This document shows, piece by piece, positions 8,940-21,729 of a DNA stretch of 64,000 nucleotides; the stretch's first letter is position 1; each line of letters starts with the position of its first letter. A program made the translations under genes and the position numbers. The stretch is from assembly GCA_025869435.1 (NCBI GenBank), contig JAOZVS010000009.1:1-64000 (forward strand), in the 5' to 3' direction. Under the pieces are notes generated by a model, which saw only the letters and a program-made list of their open reading frames with translations, was not told the origin of the DNA and did no database searches. The stretch is from Zavarzinia sp. (GTDB lineage: Bacteria > Pseudomonadota > Alphaproteobacteria > Zavarziniales > Zavarziniaceae).

Positions 8940-10397
8940 TCAGCGGACGAGGGTCTTGGCCGCCGCGCCGGCGACCGCGACCAGCGCCCCCGGAACGACG
9001 AAGTAGAGCACCGTCAGCGTGCCCGTCACCGTCACCACGATGCGCGAGGCGAGCGGGAGGGGCGTCTCCAGCTGGCCTTCGGGCGCGTCGAAATACATCA
9101 CCTTCACGATGCGCAGATAGTAGAAGGCGGAGACGACGCTGGACAGCATACCGATGACCGACAGCGTGTAGAGCCCCTGCTCCATCGCCGCCAGGAAGAC
9201 GTAGAATTTGGCGAAGAACCCCGCCAGCGGCGGAATGCCGGCGAGCGAGAACATGAAGCTGGCCATGACGAAGGCCAGCCACGGATGAGTGCGGCCGAGG
9301 CCGGCGAAATCGACGATGGTCTCGACCGGCTTGCCATCCTTCCGCATGACGAGCAGCACGCCGAAGGTGCCCAGCGTCATGACGAGATAGATCGTCATGT
9401 AGACGAGAACACCGCGAATGCCCTGCTCGCCCCCGGCGGCGAGGCCCACCAGGGCATAGCCGACATGGCCGATCGAGGAATAGGCCAGCAGTCGCTTCAT
9501 GTTGGTCTGGCCGATCGCCGCGAAGGCGCCGAGCAGCATGGAAGCGATCGAGACGAAGATGATGATCTGCTGCCACTGGCCGGTGATCTCGCCGAAGGGC
9601 GTCGTCAGCGCGCGCAGGAACAGCGCCATGGCCGCCACCTTGGGCGCCGCCGCGAAGAAGGCGGTGACCGGCGTCGGCGAACCTTCATAGACGTCCGGCG
9701 TCCACATGTGGAACGGCACGGCCGAGACCTTGAAGGCAAGGCCGGCAACGAGGAAGACGATGCCGATGACGAGGCCGATGCTGGCGCCGTGCCCACCCAG
9801 CGTGGCGATGCCCTTGGCCAGATCGGTGAAATTGGTCGTGCCCGAGAAGCCATAGATCAGCGAGCAGCCGTAAAGCAGCATCCCCGACGACAGGGCGCCG
9901 AGGACGAAATACTTCAGACCGGCTTCGGTCGAACGGGCATCGTCGCGCATGAAGGCGGCGAGGACATAGAGCGCCAGCGATTGCAGCTCCAGCCCGACAT
10001 AAAGCGTGATCAGGTCGTTGGCCGACACCATCAGCATCATGCCGGCGGTCGCCAGCAGGATGAGCACCGGGAACTCGAAACGATCGACCCCCGCGCGCTT
10101 GAGGAAATCGACCGACATCGGAATCGCCGCGAGGGCGCCGATCAGCACCAGCACCTTCATGAAGCGACCGAAACCATCGATCACCACCATGTCATGGAAG
10201 CCATGGACGGTTTCGGCCGAGCCGGCGCAGACGGTGAAATAGAGCGCCGCCAGGATCACCGCCATGGCGCCGATCCCGACAACGCGGCTGCTGCCTTCGC
10301 CCCGATAGGCACCGACCAGCAGCAGGGCCAGAGCGCCGACCGCCAGGATCAGCTCGGGGATAATCAGCGCGAGATCCGCAGACAATGTCGACGTCAT
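8940..10397 (-). CDS. nuoN: NADH-quinone oxidoreductase subunit N
   Basis: This 485-residue antiporter-like membrane subunit of complex I takes part in proton pumping. It is very hydrophobic, with about 14 helices, and carries the conserved glutamate in [15 protein letters not shown] and the lysine-bearing [18 protein letters not shown] stretch. The ORF track starts at 10550, but that extension is shadow sequence of nuoM. The true ATG at 10397 overlaps the nuoM stop by one base (TGATG) and gives the usual N terminus [18 protein letters not shown]. It is the last nuo gene and is followed by birA. Confidence 0.95.
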   Translation of the reverse strand: MTSTLSADLALIIPELILAVGALALLLVGAYRGEGSSRVVGIGAMAVILAALYFTVCAGSAETVHGFHDMVVIDGFGRFMKVLVLIGALAAIPMSVDFLKRAGVDRFEFPVLILLATAGMMLMVSANDLITLYVGLELQSLALYVLAAFMRDDARSTEAGLKYFVLGALSSGMLLYGCSLIYGFSGTTNFTDLAKGIATLGGHGASIGLVIGIVFLVAGLAFKVSAVPFHMWTPDVYEGSPTPVTAFFAAAPKVAAMALFLRALTTPFGEITGQWQQIIIFVSIASMLLGAFAAIGQTNMKRLLAYSSIGHVGYALVGLAAGGEQGIRGVLVYMTIYLVMTLGTFGVLLVMRKDGKPVETIVDFAGLGRTHPWLAFVMASFMFSLAGIPPLAGFFAKFYVFLAAMEQGLYTLSVIGMLSSVVSAFYYLRIVKVMYFDAPEGQLETPLPLASRIVVTVTGTLTVLYFVVPGALVAVAGAAAKTLVR

Positions 10398-11949
10398 CAG
10401 TTGCCCGTCCCTTGGCCAGCCTCGGGCGCCGCATCGGCGGGTGCCGCCGGGGCGGCATTCGCCGCGATCTTGGCGCGGAATTGGGTGATCAGATTCTGCA
10501 CCGAGGCATCGGTGGCAGTCGTGAAATAGGTCGGATAGATGCCGATCCACAGCGCGGTCAGCATCAGCGGCAGGAAGGTGCCGATCTCGCGCCAGTTCAG
10601 GTCCTTCATGTCCTTCAGGTCGGCATGGACCAGTTCCCCGAATATCACCCGCCGATAGAGCGACAGCGAATAGGCGGCACCGAGGATGAGGCCCGTCGCG
10701 GCGAGGAAGGCCGTCAGCGTGCTGGCCTTGAACGTGCCGGTGAGGATGAGGAATTCACCGACGAAGCCCGACGTGCCCGGCAGGCCGACCGTCGCCATGG
10801 TGAACAGCATGAAGACGAAGGCATAGACCGGCATCCGGCTCACGAGGCCGCCGTAACGGGCGATCTCGCGGGTATGCAGCCGGTCGTAGACGACGCCGAC
10901 GCAAAGGAACAGCGCGCCCGAGACCACGCCGTGGCTGATCATCTGGATGACCGCGCCCTGCAGCCCCTGTTCGGTGAAGGTGAAGATGCCCATGGTGATG
11001 AAACCCATGTGCGCGATCGACGAATAGGCGATCAGCTTCTTCATGTCTTCCTGAACGAGGGCGACCAGCGACGTATAGATGATCGCGACCACCGACAGGC
11101 CGAACATCAGGGGGGCGAAATAGAGCGAGGCATCCGGGAACAGCGGCAGCGAGAACCGGATGAAGCCATAGCCACCCATCTTCAGCATGACGCCGGCCAG
11201 GATGACCGAGCCCGCCGTCGGCGCCTCGACGTGGGCATCCGGCAGCCAGGTATGCACCGGCCACATCGGCACCTTCACCGCGAAGGACGCGAAGAAGGCC
11301 AGCCACAGCCAGTACTGCATGCCCACGGGGAAGTCGAACTGCATCAGCTCGACGACGTCGGTCGTGCCCGCGGTCAGGTAGATCGCGATGATCGCGAGCA
11401 GCATGAGCAGCGAGCCGAGCAGCGTGTAGAGGAAGAACTTGAAGGTCGCGTAGATCCGCCTCGGCCCGCCCCAGATACCGATGATCAGGAACATCGGAAT
11501 GAGGCCGGCCTCGAAGAACAGGTAGAACAGCACGAGGTCGAGGGCGCAGAAGACACCAAGCATCAGCGTCTCGAGCACCAGGAAGGCGACCATGTATTCC
11601 CTCACCCGCGTGTGGATCACGTCCGAGGCGAGGATGCACAGGGGCATCAGGAAGGTGGTCAGGATGATGAAGAGGATCGAAATCCCGTCCACGCCCATGT
11701 GATAGGTGATGGTCTCGCCGATCCAGGCGTGTTTTTCCACGAACTGGAATTCGGCCGTGCCCTCCCGGAAGCCCGCCCACAGGATGAGCGAGACGAGGAA
11801 GGTCACGATCGTCGTGATCAGGGCGATCGAGCGGATGCTCCGCTCCGTCGCCTCGCCCTCACCCCGCGTGAGCAGAATGAGGAGCGCGCCGACGAGCGGC
11901 AGGAAGGTGACTACCGAGAGTATCGGCCACCCTTGGGCCAGGTCCGCGA

Positions 11950-11953
<4 letters not shown>
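10397..11953 (-). CDS. nuoM: NADH-quinone oxidoreductase subunit M
   Basis: This 518-residue proton-pumping subunit belongs to the Mrp-antiporter family. The key glutamate lies in [20 protein letters not shown] and the helix-breaking lysine region in [21 protein letters not shown]. The ATG at 11953 overlaps the nuoL stop in an ATGA and gives the start [20 protein letters not shown]; the ORF-track start at 12262 lies inside nuoL and is not real. The C terminus carries a low-complexity Ala/Pro tail ([16 protein letters not shown]), an unconserved extension. Confidence 0.95.
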
Positions 11954-13923
<1,970 letters not shown>

Positions 13924-13927
13924 GCCG

Positions 13928-14236
13928 TCAGCCCTTCATGAGATTGATATCCTCAACCGCGATGGAGCCGCGGTTGCGGATATAGATGACGAGGATGGCA
14001 AGACCGATCGCCGCCTCGCCCGCGGCAACGGTCAGGATGATGAGCGCGAAGATCTGCCCCGCGAGATCGCCCAGGAAACTGGAGAAGGCGACCAGGTTCA
14101 GGTTCACCGCCAGCAGCATGAGTTCGATCGACATCAGGATGATGATGACGTTCTTCCGGTTCAGGAAGATGCCGAAGACGCCGATCACGAAGAGGATCGC
14201 CGCCACGGTCAGATAATGGCCAAGCCCGATTTCCAT
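13928..14236 (-). CDS. nuoK: NADH-quinone oxidoreductase subunit K
   Basis: This 102-residue subunit has three membrane helices and is part of the proton pathway. The two buried glutamates are present, one in [19 protein letters not shown] and one in [16 protein letters not shown]. Length and sequence are typical. The gene sits 3 bases after nuoJ and 4 bases before nuoL. Confidence 0.95.
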   Translation of the reverse strand: MEIGLGHYLTVAAILFVIGVFGIFLNRKNVIIILMSIELMLLAVNLNLVAFSSFLGDLAGQIFALIILTVAAGEAAIGLAILVIYIRNRGSIAVEDINLMKG

Positions 14237-14239
14237 GGC

Positions 14240-14854
14240 TCAGATCCCCTGCCCCGGCTGGACTTTCTTGACCTCGACCGCGGTCTTCATGGTGCGCGAG
14301 ACCTGAGCCGAAATCACCTGGCGCTTCACGCCCGGACGATGCCGCAGCGTCAGCACGATGGCGCCGATCATGGCGACCAGCAGGATGAGGCCGGCGCCCT
14401 GGAACGGCAGCAGATACTGCGTGTACATGATCCGGCCGATCGCGTCGGTATTGGACACCGCCGCGATATCCGGCGCCCGCGCCGCCGCGAAGGCGCCGAC
14501 ATCCGGGATCATCGTCCACGAGCCGACGATCAGCAGCAATTCGACCAGCAGGATGAGGCCGATCAGCCCGCCCACCGGCAGATACTGCAGGAAGCCCTGC
14601 CGCAGTTCGGTGAAGTTCACGTCCAGCATCATGACGACGAAGAGGAACAGCACCGCGACCGCGCCGACATAGACGATGACGAGGATCATCGACAGGAACT
14701 CGGCGCCGAGCAGCAGGAACAGCCCGGCCGAATTGAAGAAGGCGAGGATCAGGAACAGCACGGAATGCACCGGGTTCCGCGACGAGATGACCATGACCGC
14801 CGAGCCGACGGTGATGGTCGCGAAGAGATAGAAGACGAGTGCGGAAATTGTCAC
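14240..14854 (-). CDS. nuoJ: NADH-quinone oxidoreductase subunit J
   Basis: This 204-residue membrane subunit of complex I has five helices. The pi-bulge helix is seen as YVGAVAVLFLFVVMMLDVNF, which takes part in coupling quinone reduction to proton movement. The N terminus MTISALVFYLFATITVGSAV and the segment SSRNPVHSVLFLILAFFNSA are standard. A soluble C-terminal tail with several lysines follows the last helix. It lies 10 bases after nuoI. Confidence 0.95.
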   Translation of the reverse strand: MTISALVFYLFATITVGSAVMVISSRNPVHSVLFLILAFFNSAGLFLLLGAEFLSMILVIVYVGAVAVLFLFVVMMLDVNFTELRQGFLQYLPVGGLIGLILLVELLLIVGSWTMIPDVGAFAAARAPDIAAVSNTDAIGRIMYTQYLLPFQGAGLILLVAMIGAIVLTLRHRPGVKRQVISAQVSRTMKTAVEVKKVQPGQGI

Positions 14855-14864
14855 GATCGCCCCC

Positions 14865-15353
14865 TCACCGATAGGGCGCGTCGGCGGCGATATTCGCCGC
14901 GATCTCGCGCTCCCACCGCTCGCCGTTCGCGAGCAGCTTGTCCTTGTTGTACATCAGCTCCTCGCGGGTTTCGGTCGCGAACTCGAAATTCGGCCCCTCG
15001 ACGATGGCATCGACCGGGCAGGCTTCCTGGCAGAAGCCGCAGTAGATGCATTTCGTCATGTCGATGTCGTAGCGCGTGGTGCGGCGGCTGCCGTCGTCGC
15101 GCGGTTCGGCCTCGATGGTGATGGCCTGCGCCGGGCAGATCGCCTCGCACAGCTTGCAGGCGATGCAGCGTTCCTCGCCGTTGGGATAACGGCGCAGCGC
15201 GTGCTCGCCCCGGAAGCGCGGGGACAGGCGGCCCTTTTCGTAGGGATAGTTGATCGTCGCCTTCTTCTTGAAGGAATAGCTGAAGGTCAGCAGCATTCCC
15301 TTGACCAGTTCGGTCAGCAGAAAGGCGCGGGCGGTACGGTCGAGAAATGCCAT
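14865..15353 (-). CDS. nuoI: NADH-quinone oxidoreductase subunit I
   Basis: This 162-residue ferredoxin-like subunit carries clusters N6a and N6b, passing electrons toward the quinone site. Two 4Fe-4S motifs are visible: [15 protein letters not shown] and [15 protein letters not shown]. The length is typical of alphaproteobacterial NuoI. It is 11 bases from nuoH and 10 from nuoJ. Confidence 0.96.
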   Translation of the reverse strand: MAFLDRTARAFLLTELVKGMLLTFSYSFKKKATINYPYEKGRLSPRFRGEHALRRYPNGEERCIACKLCEAICPAQAITIEAEPRDDGSRRTTRYDIDMTKCIYCGFCQEACPVDAIVEGPNFEFATETREELMYNKDKLLANGERWEREIAANIAADAPYR

Positions 15354-15365
15354 GTCAGCCCCTCC

Positions 15366-16370
15366 TCAGCCCTTGACCGGCAGCCAGCCGAAGCTGACCA
15401 GAACGCCGGCCGTGAGCACGAGCCAGAACAGCGAGAACGGCAGGAAGACCTTCCACCCGAGGCGCATCAGCTGATCGTAACGATAGCGCGGCACGGTCGC
15501 CTTCACCCAGCAGAAGGTGAAGAGGATGACGAAGGTCTTGGCGAAGAACCAGATCGGACCCGGGATCCAGTCGAGGAGGCCGAAGATCGAGATGGGCTGC
15601 CAGCCGCCGAGGAACAGCAGCGCCGTCATCGCGCTCATCAGGATCATGTTGCCGTATTCGCCGAGCATGAACAGCGCGAAGGCCATCGACGAATATTCGA
15701 TCTGGAAACCGGCCACCAGTTCGGACTCCGCTTCCGGCAGATCGAACGGCGGGCGATTGGTTTCAGCCAGGGCCGAGATGAAGAAGACGATGAACATCGG
15801 GAACAGCGGAATCGCGAACCAGATGTGTTCCTGCGCCTTCACGATGTCGTTGAGGTTCAGCGAGCCGACGCAGAGCAGGACGGTGACGATGACGAAGCCG
15901 ATCGAGACTTCGTAGGACACCATCTGCGCCGCGGAGCGCAAGCCCCCCAGGAAGGGATACTTCGAGTTCGACGCCCAGCCGCCCATGATGATGCCATAGA
16001 CACCGAGCGACGAGATCGCGAAGAGATAGAGGATGCCGACATTGATGTCGGCCAGCACGACGCCGTCGCCGAAGGGAATGACCGCCCAGGCGATCAGCGC
16101 CAGGGTGAAGGTCAGCACCGGCGCGATCAGGAAGACGCCCTTGTTGGCGCCCGCCGGAATGATCGTTTCCTTGGTCAGCAGCTTCAGACCATCGGCGAAG
16201 GGCTGCAGCAGACCGAAGGGGCCGACCACGTTCGGCCCCCGGCGCAGTTGCATCATCGCCCAGACCTTGCGGTCGAGCAGGGTCGTGAAGGCGACCGCGA
16301 CGAGGAGCGGCACCACGATCGCGAAAATCTTCGCGAGGATGATCAGGAATTCGAGGAGCATTTCGCCCAT
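15366..16370 (-). CDS. nuoH: NADH-quinone oxidoreductase subunit H
   Basis: This 334-residue membrane subunit forms much of the quinone-binding chamber. Eight helices are predicted. Characteristic stretches are [40 protein letters not shown] and [16 protein letters not shown]. The start could be at this ATG (MGEMLLEF) or three codons later. It follows the small membrane gene at 16392-16547. Confidence 0.95.
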   Translation of the reverse strand: MGEMLLEFLIILAKIFAIVVPLLVAVAFTTLLDRKVWAMMQLRRGPNVVGPFGLLQPFADGLKLLTKETIIPAGANKGVFLIAPVLTFTLALIAWAVIPFGDGVVLADINVGILYLFAISSLGVYGIIMGGWASNSKYPFLGGLRSAAQMVSYEVSIGFVIVTVLLCVGSLNLNDIVKAQEHIWFAIPLFPMFIVFFISALAETNRPPFDLPEAESELVAGFQIEYSSMAFALFMLGEYGNMILMSAMTALLFLGGWQPISIFGLLDWIPGPIWFFAKTFVILFTFCWVKATVPRYRYDQLMRLGWKVFLPFSLFWLVLTAGVLVSFGWLPVKG

Positions 16371-16391
16371 TTCACCCGCCTCGACTACAGA

Positions 16392-16547
16392 TCAAGCGCC
16401 GGTGGGGGCCAGATGCGGCGCGAGTTCGCGCCACACCAGGGCCGCCACGGCGACGATGGCCGCAAGAACGAGCGGCAGAAGCACGCCCACCACTTCGGCG
16501 GATATCGCGATCAGAGGAACGACCGCCTCCGCGAACAGATTAACCAT
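16392..16547 (-). CDS. Small single-helix membrane protein inside the nuo operon
   Basis: The 51-residue product is MVNLFAEAVVPLIAISAE followed by a long hydrophobic run (VVGVLLPLVLAAIVAVAALV) and a short polar tail WRELAPHLAPTGA. It is not one of the 14 core Nuo subunits and I cannot name a family. Its ATG at 16547 overlaps the nuoG stop by 8 bases and it ends 21 bases before nuoH, so it is almost surely translated with the operon. The ORF-track start at 16703 lies inside nuoG and was rejected. It could be an accessory or assembly factor for complex I, but that is inference from position only. Confidence 0.6.
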   Translation of the reverse strand: MVNLFAEAVVPLIAISAEVVGVLLPLVLAAIVAVAALVWRELAPHLAPTGA

Positions 16548-18606
16548 GAGTGCCCGTCGCCCCGTGGCTGTGGCCGCAACCGCAAGCCGTTTCCTGTTTG
16601 ACCGCGACGCATTCGGCCATGGTGGCCGAGGCGCGGGCGATCGGATTGGTGAGGTAGAAATTCTCGATCGCGTAACCGATCGCCGCCGGAGAGATTTCGC
16701 CATCGCTGCCGAAAGGCGCCCAAGCGGCGGGCGTCACCTCGTCGAGGGCGGCGAAATGCGGCACCTGCTCGACCAGCTTCACCCGCAGCTGCGCGAGGCT
16801 GTCATAGGGCAGCGTCTTGCCGACGCGGTCCGAGAAGGCGCGCAGGATCGCCCAGTCCTCGCGGGCATCGCCCGGCGGGAACACGGCGCGCTTGGTGCGC
16901 TGGCCCCGGCCCTCGGTGTTGACATAGGTGCCCGACTTCTCGGTATAGGCGGCCCCCGGCAGGATGACGTCGGCGACATGGGCGCCGGCATCGCCGTGGC
17001 TACCCTGATAGACGACGAAGGGCGCCTTCAGGTTGGTCATGTCGATCTCGTCGACGCCCAGCAGCCAGACGAAATCCGCCTTGCCCGCCTCGACGTCCCC
17101 AACCGACAGGCCACCCTCGCCCGGCACGAAGCCGAGATCGAGCGCGCCGACGCGCGATGCCGCGGTGTGCAGCACGTTGAAGCCGTTCCAGCCGTCCTTC
17201 ACGACGCCGGTCGCTTCCGCGAGCTTATGCGCGAGGCCGAGGATCACCGCCCCGTCCTCGCGGGACAGCGCGCCCTGGCCGATGATGATGGCCGGCTTCC
17301 GCGCGCCCTTCATCACCTCGGCGAAGCCCTGACCGGCGACCAGCGCCTCGAGGACATCCGCCCCCTCGCCCAGGAAGTCGGCGCGATAGGTCAGGTCGAC
17401 CTTGGGGCCGATGGCCGCGACCTTGAAGCCGCCCTTCAGCCAGCGCTTGCGGATACGGGCGTTCAGCACCGCGGCTTCCGTCGACGGATCGCTGCCGATC
17501 AGCAGCAGGGCATCCGCCTCCTCGATCCCGGCGATGCCGGAATTGAACAGATAGGAGGCCCGGACCGAGGCATCGAGCTTCGCCCCGTCGATCCGGCAGT
17601 CGGTCGAGGTCGAGCCGATCGCCGTCATCAGGTCCTTCAGGGCCTTGATCGATTCAGCATCGGCAAGATCGCCGGCCAGCGCCGCGACCCTGGACGCCGG
17701 GGTCGAGGACAGCGCCGCGCCGATGGCGGCGAAGGCTTCGTCCCAGCTCGCCGGCTGCAGCTTGCCATTGACCCGGACATAGGGCCGGTCGAGACGGCGT
17801 TTCGCGAGACCGTCGACGGCGAAGCGGGTCTTGTCCGAGATCCATTCCTCGTTCACGTCGTCGTTCAGGCGCGGCAGGATGCGCAGCACGCCGGCGCCGC
17901 GGGCGTCGACCCGGATCGCCGAGCCAAGCGCGTCATGAACGTCGATGCTTTCGGTCTTCTTCAGCTCCCACGGACGGGCGGCGAAGGCATAGGGCTTGGA
18001 GGTCAGGGCGCCGACCGGGCACAGGTCGATGACATTGCCCGACAGGTTGGAGGTTACCGCCTGGTTCAGGTAGGTGGTGATTTCCATGGTCTCGCCGCGA
18101 CCGATGGCGCCGATTTCCTCGACACCGGCCACTTCCGTCGCGAAGCGCACGCAGCGGGTGCACTGGATGCAGCGGGTCATGGTCGTCTTGATCAGCGGGC
18201 CCATGTATTTCTCGGACACGGCCCGCTTGTTCTCCTGGTAACGGCTCTGGTCGAAACCATAGGCCATCGCCTGGTCCTGCAGGTCGCATTCACCGCCCTG
18301 ATCGCAGATCGGGCAATCCAGCGGATGGTTGATCAGCAGGAATTCCATCACGCCCCGGCGCGCCTTGCGCACCAGCGGGGTGTTGGTCCTGATCACCATG
18401 TTGTCGGCCGCCGGCATGGCGCAGGACGCGATGGGCTTCGGCGCCTTTTCCTGCTCGACGAGGCACATGCGGCAATTGCCGGCGATCGACAGGCGCTCGT
18501 GATAGCAGAAGCGCGGAATCTCGACGCCGGCCGCTTCGCAGGCCTGCAGCACGTTGGCGCCGGCCGGGACTTCGACGGTCTTGCCGTCAACGGTCAATAT
18601 GGGCAT
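16540..18606 (-). CDS. nuoG: NADH-quinone oxidoreductase subunit G
   Basis: This 688-residue peripheral subunit carries several iron-sulfur clusters. The N-terminal 2Fe-2S domain has FCYHERLSIAGNCRMCLVE, followed by CPICDQGGECDLQDQAM and the 4Fe-4S motif RCIQCTRCVRF. The rest is a molybdopterin-oxidoreductase-like fold without cofactor. The C terminus ends in a Cys/His-rich tail (ETACGCGHSHGATGTHG), beyond the usual end of the family; the tail might bind a metal. The ATG at 18606 lies 9 bases after nuoF. Confidence 0.95.
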   Translation of the reverse strand: MPILTVDGKTVEVPAGANVLQACEAAGVEIPRFCYHERLSIAGNCRMCLVEQEKAPKPIASCAMPAADNMVIRTNTPLVRKARRGVMEFLLINHPLDCPICDQGGECDLQDQAMAYGFDQSRYQENKRAVSEKYMGPLIKTTMTRCIQCTRCVRFATEVAGVEEIGAIGRGETMEITTYLNQAVTSNLSGNVIDLCPVGALTSKPYAFAARPWELKKTESIDVHDALGSAIRVDARGAGVLRILPRLNDDVNEEWISDKTRFAVDGLAKRRLDRPYVRVNGKLQPASWDEAFAAIGAALSSTPASRVAALAGDLADAESIKALKDLMTAIGSTSTDCRIDGAKLDASVRASYLFNSGIAGIEEADALLLIGSDPSTEAAVLNARIRKRWLKGGFKVAAIGPKVDLTYRADFLGEGADVLEALVAGQGFAEVMKGARKPAIIIGQGALSREDGAVILGLAHKLAEATGVVKDGWNGFNVLHTAASRVGALDLGFVPGEGGLSVGDVEAGKADFVWLLGVDEIDMTNLKAPFVVYQGSHGDAGAHVADVILPGAAYTEKSGTYVNTEGRGQRTKRAVFPPGDAREDWAILRAFSDRVGKTLPYDSLAQLRVKLVEQVPHFAALDEVTPAAWAPFGSDGEISPAAIGYAIENFYLTNPIARASATMAECVAVKQETACGCGHSHGATGTHG

Positions 18607-18615
18607 CGGATCACC

Positions 18616-19914
18616 TCACTCCGCGGCCACGGCCCGGGACGTGGTCCTGGCCTTGTAGTCCGCGATACGCTGTTCGACCACCGGACGGAAATGCCGGAAC
18701 AGGCCCTGGATCGGCCAGGCCGCCGCATCGCCGAGGGCGCAGATGGTATGGCCTTCGATCTGGGTCGTGACCTCGAGGAGAGTATCGATTTCCTCGATCT
18801 CGGCCTTGCCCTGGACCATGCGTTCCATGACGCGCCACATCCAGCCCGTGCCCTCGCGGCAAGGCGTGCACTGGCCGCAGGATTCGTGCTTGTAGAACTT
18901 GGCCAGACGGGCGATCGCCTTGATCAGGTCGGTCGACTTGTCCATCACGATCACCGCCGCCGTGCCGAGGCCGGAGCGCTGGGCGCGCAGACTGTCGAAG
19001 TCCATCAGGACCTCGTCGCAGATCACCTTGGGCAGCATCGGCACCGACGAGCCGCCGGGGATCACCGCCAGCAGATTGTCCCAGCCGCCGCGCACGCCGC
19101 CGCAATGTTTCTCGATGAGGTCCTTGAGCGGAATGCCCATTTCCTCTTCGACATTGCAGGGCTTGTTCACATGGCCCGAGATGCAGAAGACCTTGGTACC
19201 CGTGTTGTTCGGCCGGCCGAGACCGGCGAACCAGGCACCGCCCCGGCGCAGGATGGTCGGGGCGACGGCGATGGATTCGACATTGTTCACGGTCGTCGGG
19301 CAACCCCAGACGCCGACGCCGGCCGGGAACGGCGGCTTCAGGCGCGGCTGGCCCTTCTTGCCCTCGAGGCTCTGGATCAGCGCCGTCTCTTCGCCGCAGA
19401 TATAGGCGCCGGCGCCATGGTGCACGAAGACGTCGAAGTCATAGCCGGAACCCGCGGCGTTCTTGCCGATCAGCCCGGCTTCATAGGCCTGGTCGACGGC
19501 GGCCTGCAACCGGCGGCGTTCCTGGATGAATTCACCGCGAATGTAGATATAGGCCGCGACGGCGCGCATGGCGAAGCCGGCGATCAGGCAACCTTCGATC
19601 AGCTTCTGCGGATCGTGACGGATGATGTCGCGGTCCTTGCAGGTGCCGGGCTCTGATTCGTCGGCATTGACGACGAGGTAGCTCGGGCGGCCGTCCGACT
19701 GCTTGGGCATGAAGGACCACTTCATGCCGGTCGGGAAGCCGGCGCCGCCACGGCCGCGCAGGCCCGAGGCCTTCATCTCGTTGATGATCCAGTCCGGCCC
19801 CTTGGCGATGATCGCCGCCGTGCCGTCCCAGTCGCCGCGCATCTGGGCCGCCGGCAGGCTCCAGTCCTCGAAGCCGTAGAGGTTGGTGAAAATGCGATCC
19901 TTGTCCTGAAGCAT
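18616..19914 (-). CDS. nuoF: NADH-quinone oxidoreductase subunit F
   Basis: This 432-residue subunit oxidises NADH with FMN. The nucleotide-binding glycine loop is [16 protein letters not shown] and the N3 cluster motif is [16 protein letters not shown]. Length and motifs match NuoF. It is 4 bases downstream of nuoE, its partner in the NADH-oxidising module. Confidence 0.97.
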   Translation of the reverse strand: MLQDKDRIFTNLYGFEDWSLPAAQMRGDWDGTAAIIAKGPDWIINEMKASGLRGRGGAGFPTGMKWSFMPKQSDGRPSYLVVNADESEPGTCKDRDIIRHDPQKLIEGCLIAGFAMRAVAAYIYIRGEFIQERRRLQAAVDQAYEAGLIGKNAAGSGYDFDVFVHHGAGAYICGEETALIQSLEGKKGQPRLKPPFPAGVGVWGCPTTVNNVESIAVAPTILRRGGAWFAGLGRPNNTGTKVFCISGHVNKPCNVEEEMGIPLKDLIEKHCGGVRGGWDNLLAVIPGGSSVPMLPKVICDEVLMDFDSLRAQRSGLGTAAVIVMDKSTDLIKAIARLAKFYKHESCGQCTPCREGTGWMWRVMERMVQGKAEIEEIDTLLEVTTQIEGHTICALGDAAAWPIQGLFRHFRPVVEQRIADYKARTTSRAVAAE

Positions 19915-19918
19915 CGCG

Positions 19919-20542
19919 TCACTCCCCTGCCGCTTTGAAGGTGGTCAGCGTCGTCGGTCCGCCTTCGGGGCAGGACGTCTGGCGGTCGATCTGCGGGCCG
20001 GTCTTCGGCGTCTCGCCCCGTGCCAGCGCATCGAGCACCTTGAGCGTCGTTTCCGCCGTCAGGTCTTCGTAGAAATCGTCGTTGACCTGCATCATCGGCG
20101 CGTTCACGCAGGCGCCCAGGCATTCCGCTTCCATCAGGCTGAAGGTGCCATCCGGTGTCGTCTGGTTGATGTCGATGCCCAGACGCGACTTGCAGGCCGC
20201 CAGCACCGCGTCCGAGCCGCGCAGCCAGCACGGCGTCGTGGTGCAGACCTGCACCAGATGCTTTCCGACCGGCGCCATGTTGAACATCGTGTAGAACGAC
20301 GCCACTTCATAGACACGGATCACGGCCATGCCGAGCAGGCCGGCCAGATATTCCATGGCCGCCCGGGGCAGCCAGCCGCCGCTTTGGCGCTGCGCGATGT
20401 CGAGCAGCGGCACGATGGCGCTCTGCTGCCGGCCAGCCGGATAGCGCGCGATGATCTTGTCCGCCCAAACCTTGTTCTCGGCCGAGAACTCGAAGCTGGC
20501 GGGCTGTTCGAACGGGCCCGCGGGCGCTACGCCATGGCTCAA
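19919..20542 (-). CDS. nuoE: NADH-quinone oxidoreductase subunit E
   Basis: This 207-residue subunit carries the 2Fe-2S cluster N1a. The cysteine pairs are in [13 protein letters not shown] and [11 protein letters not shown]. The ORF track starts at 20668, inside nuoD, and gives a non-family N terminus. The frame has no ATG near the family start; the best choice is the TTG at 20542, which overlaps the nuoD stop (TTGA) and lies 7 bases after the ribosome site GGGGAGG. The product then begins [17 protein letters not shown], which is usual. The C-terminal tail beyond the cluster domain is somewhat long. Confidence 0.92.
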   Translation of the reverse strand: MSHGVAPAGPFEQPASFEFSAENKVWADKIIARYPAGRQQSAIVPLLDIAQRQSGGWLPRAAMEYLAGLLGMAVIRVYEVASFYTMFNMAPVGKHLVQVCTTTPCWLRGSDAVLAACKSRLGIDINQTTPDGTFSLMEAECLGACVNAPMMQVNDDFYEDLTAETTLKVLDALARGETPKTGPQIDRQTSCPEGGPTTLTTFKAAGE

Positions 20543-21717
20543 CGGTCGACCTCCCCGAACACGATATCCTGACTGCCGATGATCGCCGGCGCATCCGCCA
20601 GCATGTGACCCTTGGCCATGAAATCCATTGCCTGCAGATGAGCGAAAGCCGGGGCGCGGATCTTGCACCGGTAGGGCTTGTTGCTGCCGTCCGAGACGAG
20701 ATAGACGGCGAATTCGCCCTTGGGCGCCTCGACCGCCGCATAAGCCTCGCCGGCCGGCACGTGGAAGCCTTCGGTATAGAGCTTGAAGTGATGGATCAGG
20801 GCTTCCATCGAACGCTTCATGTCGCCGCGCTTGGGCGGGGCGATCTTGCCGTCCTCGGTCATCACCGGGCCTTTCGGCATCTGCTCGATGGCCTGTCGGA
20901 TGATCTTCAGCGACTCGCGCATTTCATAGAAGCGCAGGACGAAACGGTCGTAGCAGTCGCCGTGGCGACCGACCGGAACGTCGAATTCCATCTTGTCGTA
21001 GACTTCGTAAGGCTGCGCCTTGCGCAGATCCCAGGCGACGCCGGAGCCGCGCAGCATCGGCCCGGTGAAGCCCCAGGCGATCGCATCCTCGGCCGAGACG
21101 ACGCCGATATCGACGTTGCGCTGCTTGAAGATGCGATTCTCGACGATCAGATTCTCGAGATCGTCCAGCACCTTGGGGAAGCTCTCGGTCCAGGCCATGA
21201 TGTCTTCGGCGAGGCCGGCCGGCATGTCCTGATGGACGCCGCCGACGCGGAAATAGGCCGCGTGCAGACGGGCGCCGCAAACCCGCTCGTAGAAACACAT
21301 CAGCTTCTCGCGCTCCTCGAAACCCCAGAGGATCGGGGTGAGCGCGCCGACGTCCATGCCGTGGGACATCGTGTTCATCAGGTGGTTGGTGATGCGGCCG
21401 ATTTCACACCACAGCACGCGCATGTATTGCGCCCGCTCCGGGATGGTGCAACCGATCAGCTTTTCGGCCGCGAGAACGAAGGCATGTTCCTGATTCATCG
21501 GGCAGACATAGTCCAGCCGATCGAAATAGGGCACCGCCTGCATGTAGGTCTTGTGCTCGATCAGCTTCTCGGTGCCGCGATGCAGCAGGCCGACGTGCGG
21601 ATCGCAACGCTCGATCATCTCGCCGTCGAGTTCCATGACGAGACGCAGAACGCCGTGGGCCGCCGGATGCTGCGGCCCGAAATTCAGGCTGTAGGTTTTG
21701 ATGTCGACTTCGGCCAT
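20539..21717 (-). CDS. nuoD: NADH-quinone oxidoreductase subunit D
   Basis: This 392-residue subunit, related to the large subunit of NiFe hydrogenases, forms the quinone site with NuoB and NuoH. The N-terminal motif [20 protein letters not shown] includes the conserved quinone-site histidine. It ends with the family C terminus [16 protein letters not shown]. It is separate from nuoC here, unlike the nuoCD fusion of E. coli. It overlaps nuoE by 4 bases. Confidence 0.97.
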   Translation of the reverse strand: MAEVDIKTYSLNFGPQHPAAHGVLRLVMELDGEMIERCDPHVGLLHRGTEKLIEHKTYMQAVPYFDRLDYVCPMNQEHAFVLAAEKLIGCTIPERAQYMRVLWCEIGRITNHLMNTMSHGMDVGALTPILWGFEEREKLMCFYERVCGARLHAAYFRVGGVHQDMPAGLAEDIMAWTESFPKVLDDLENLIVENRIFKQRNVDIGVVSAEDAIAWGFTGPMLRGSGVAWDLRKAQPYEVYDKMEFDVPVGRHGDCYDRFVLRFYEMRESLKIIRQAIEQMPKGPVMTEDGKIAPPKRGDMKRSMEALIHHFKLYTEGFHVPAGEAYAAVEAPKGEFAVYLVSDGSNKPYRCKIRAPAFAHLQAMDFMAKGHMLADAPAIIGSQDIVFGEVDR

Positions 21718-21729
21718 CTGGACGCCTCG

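Noticed and set aside
16033-19656. 1207-codon plus-strand ORF across nuoH-nuoG-nuoF
   Set aside because: It is antisense to three unmistakable nuo genes and has an Arg/Gly/Asp-rich composition typical of a shadow frame.
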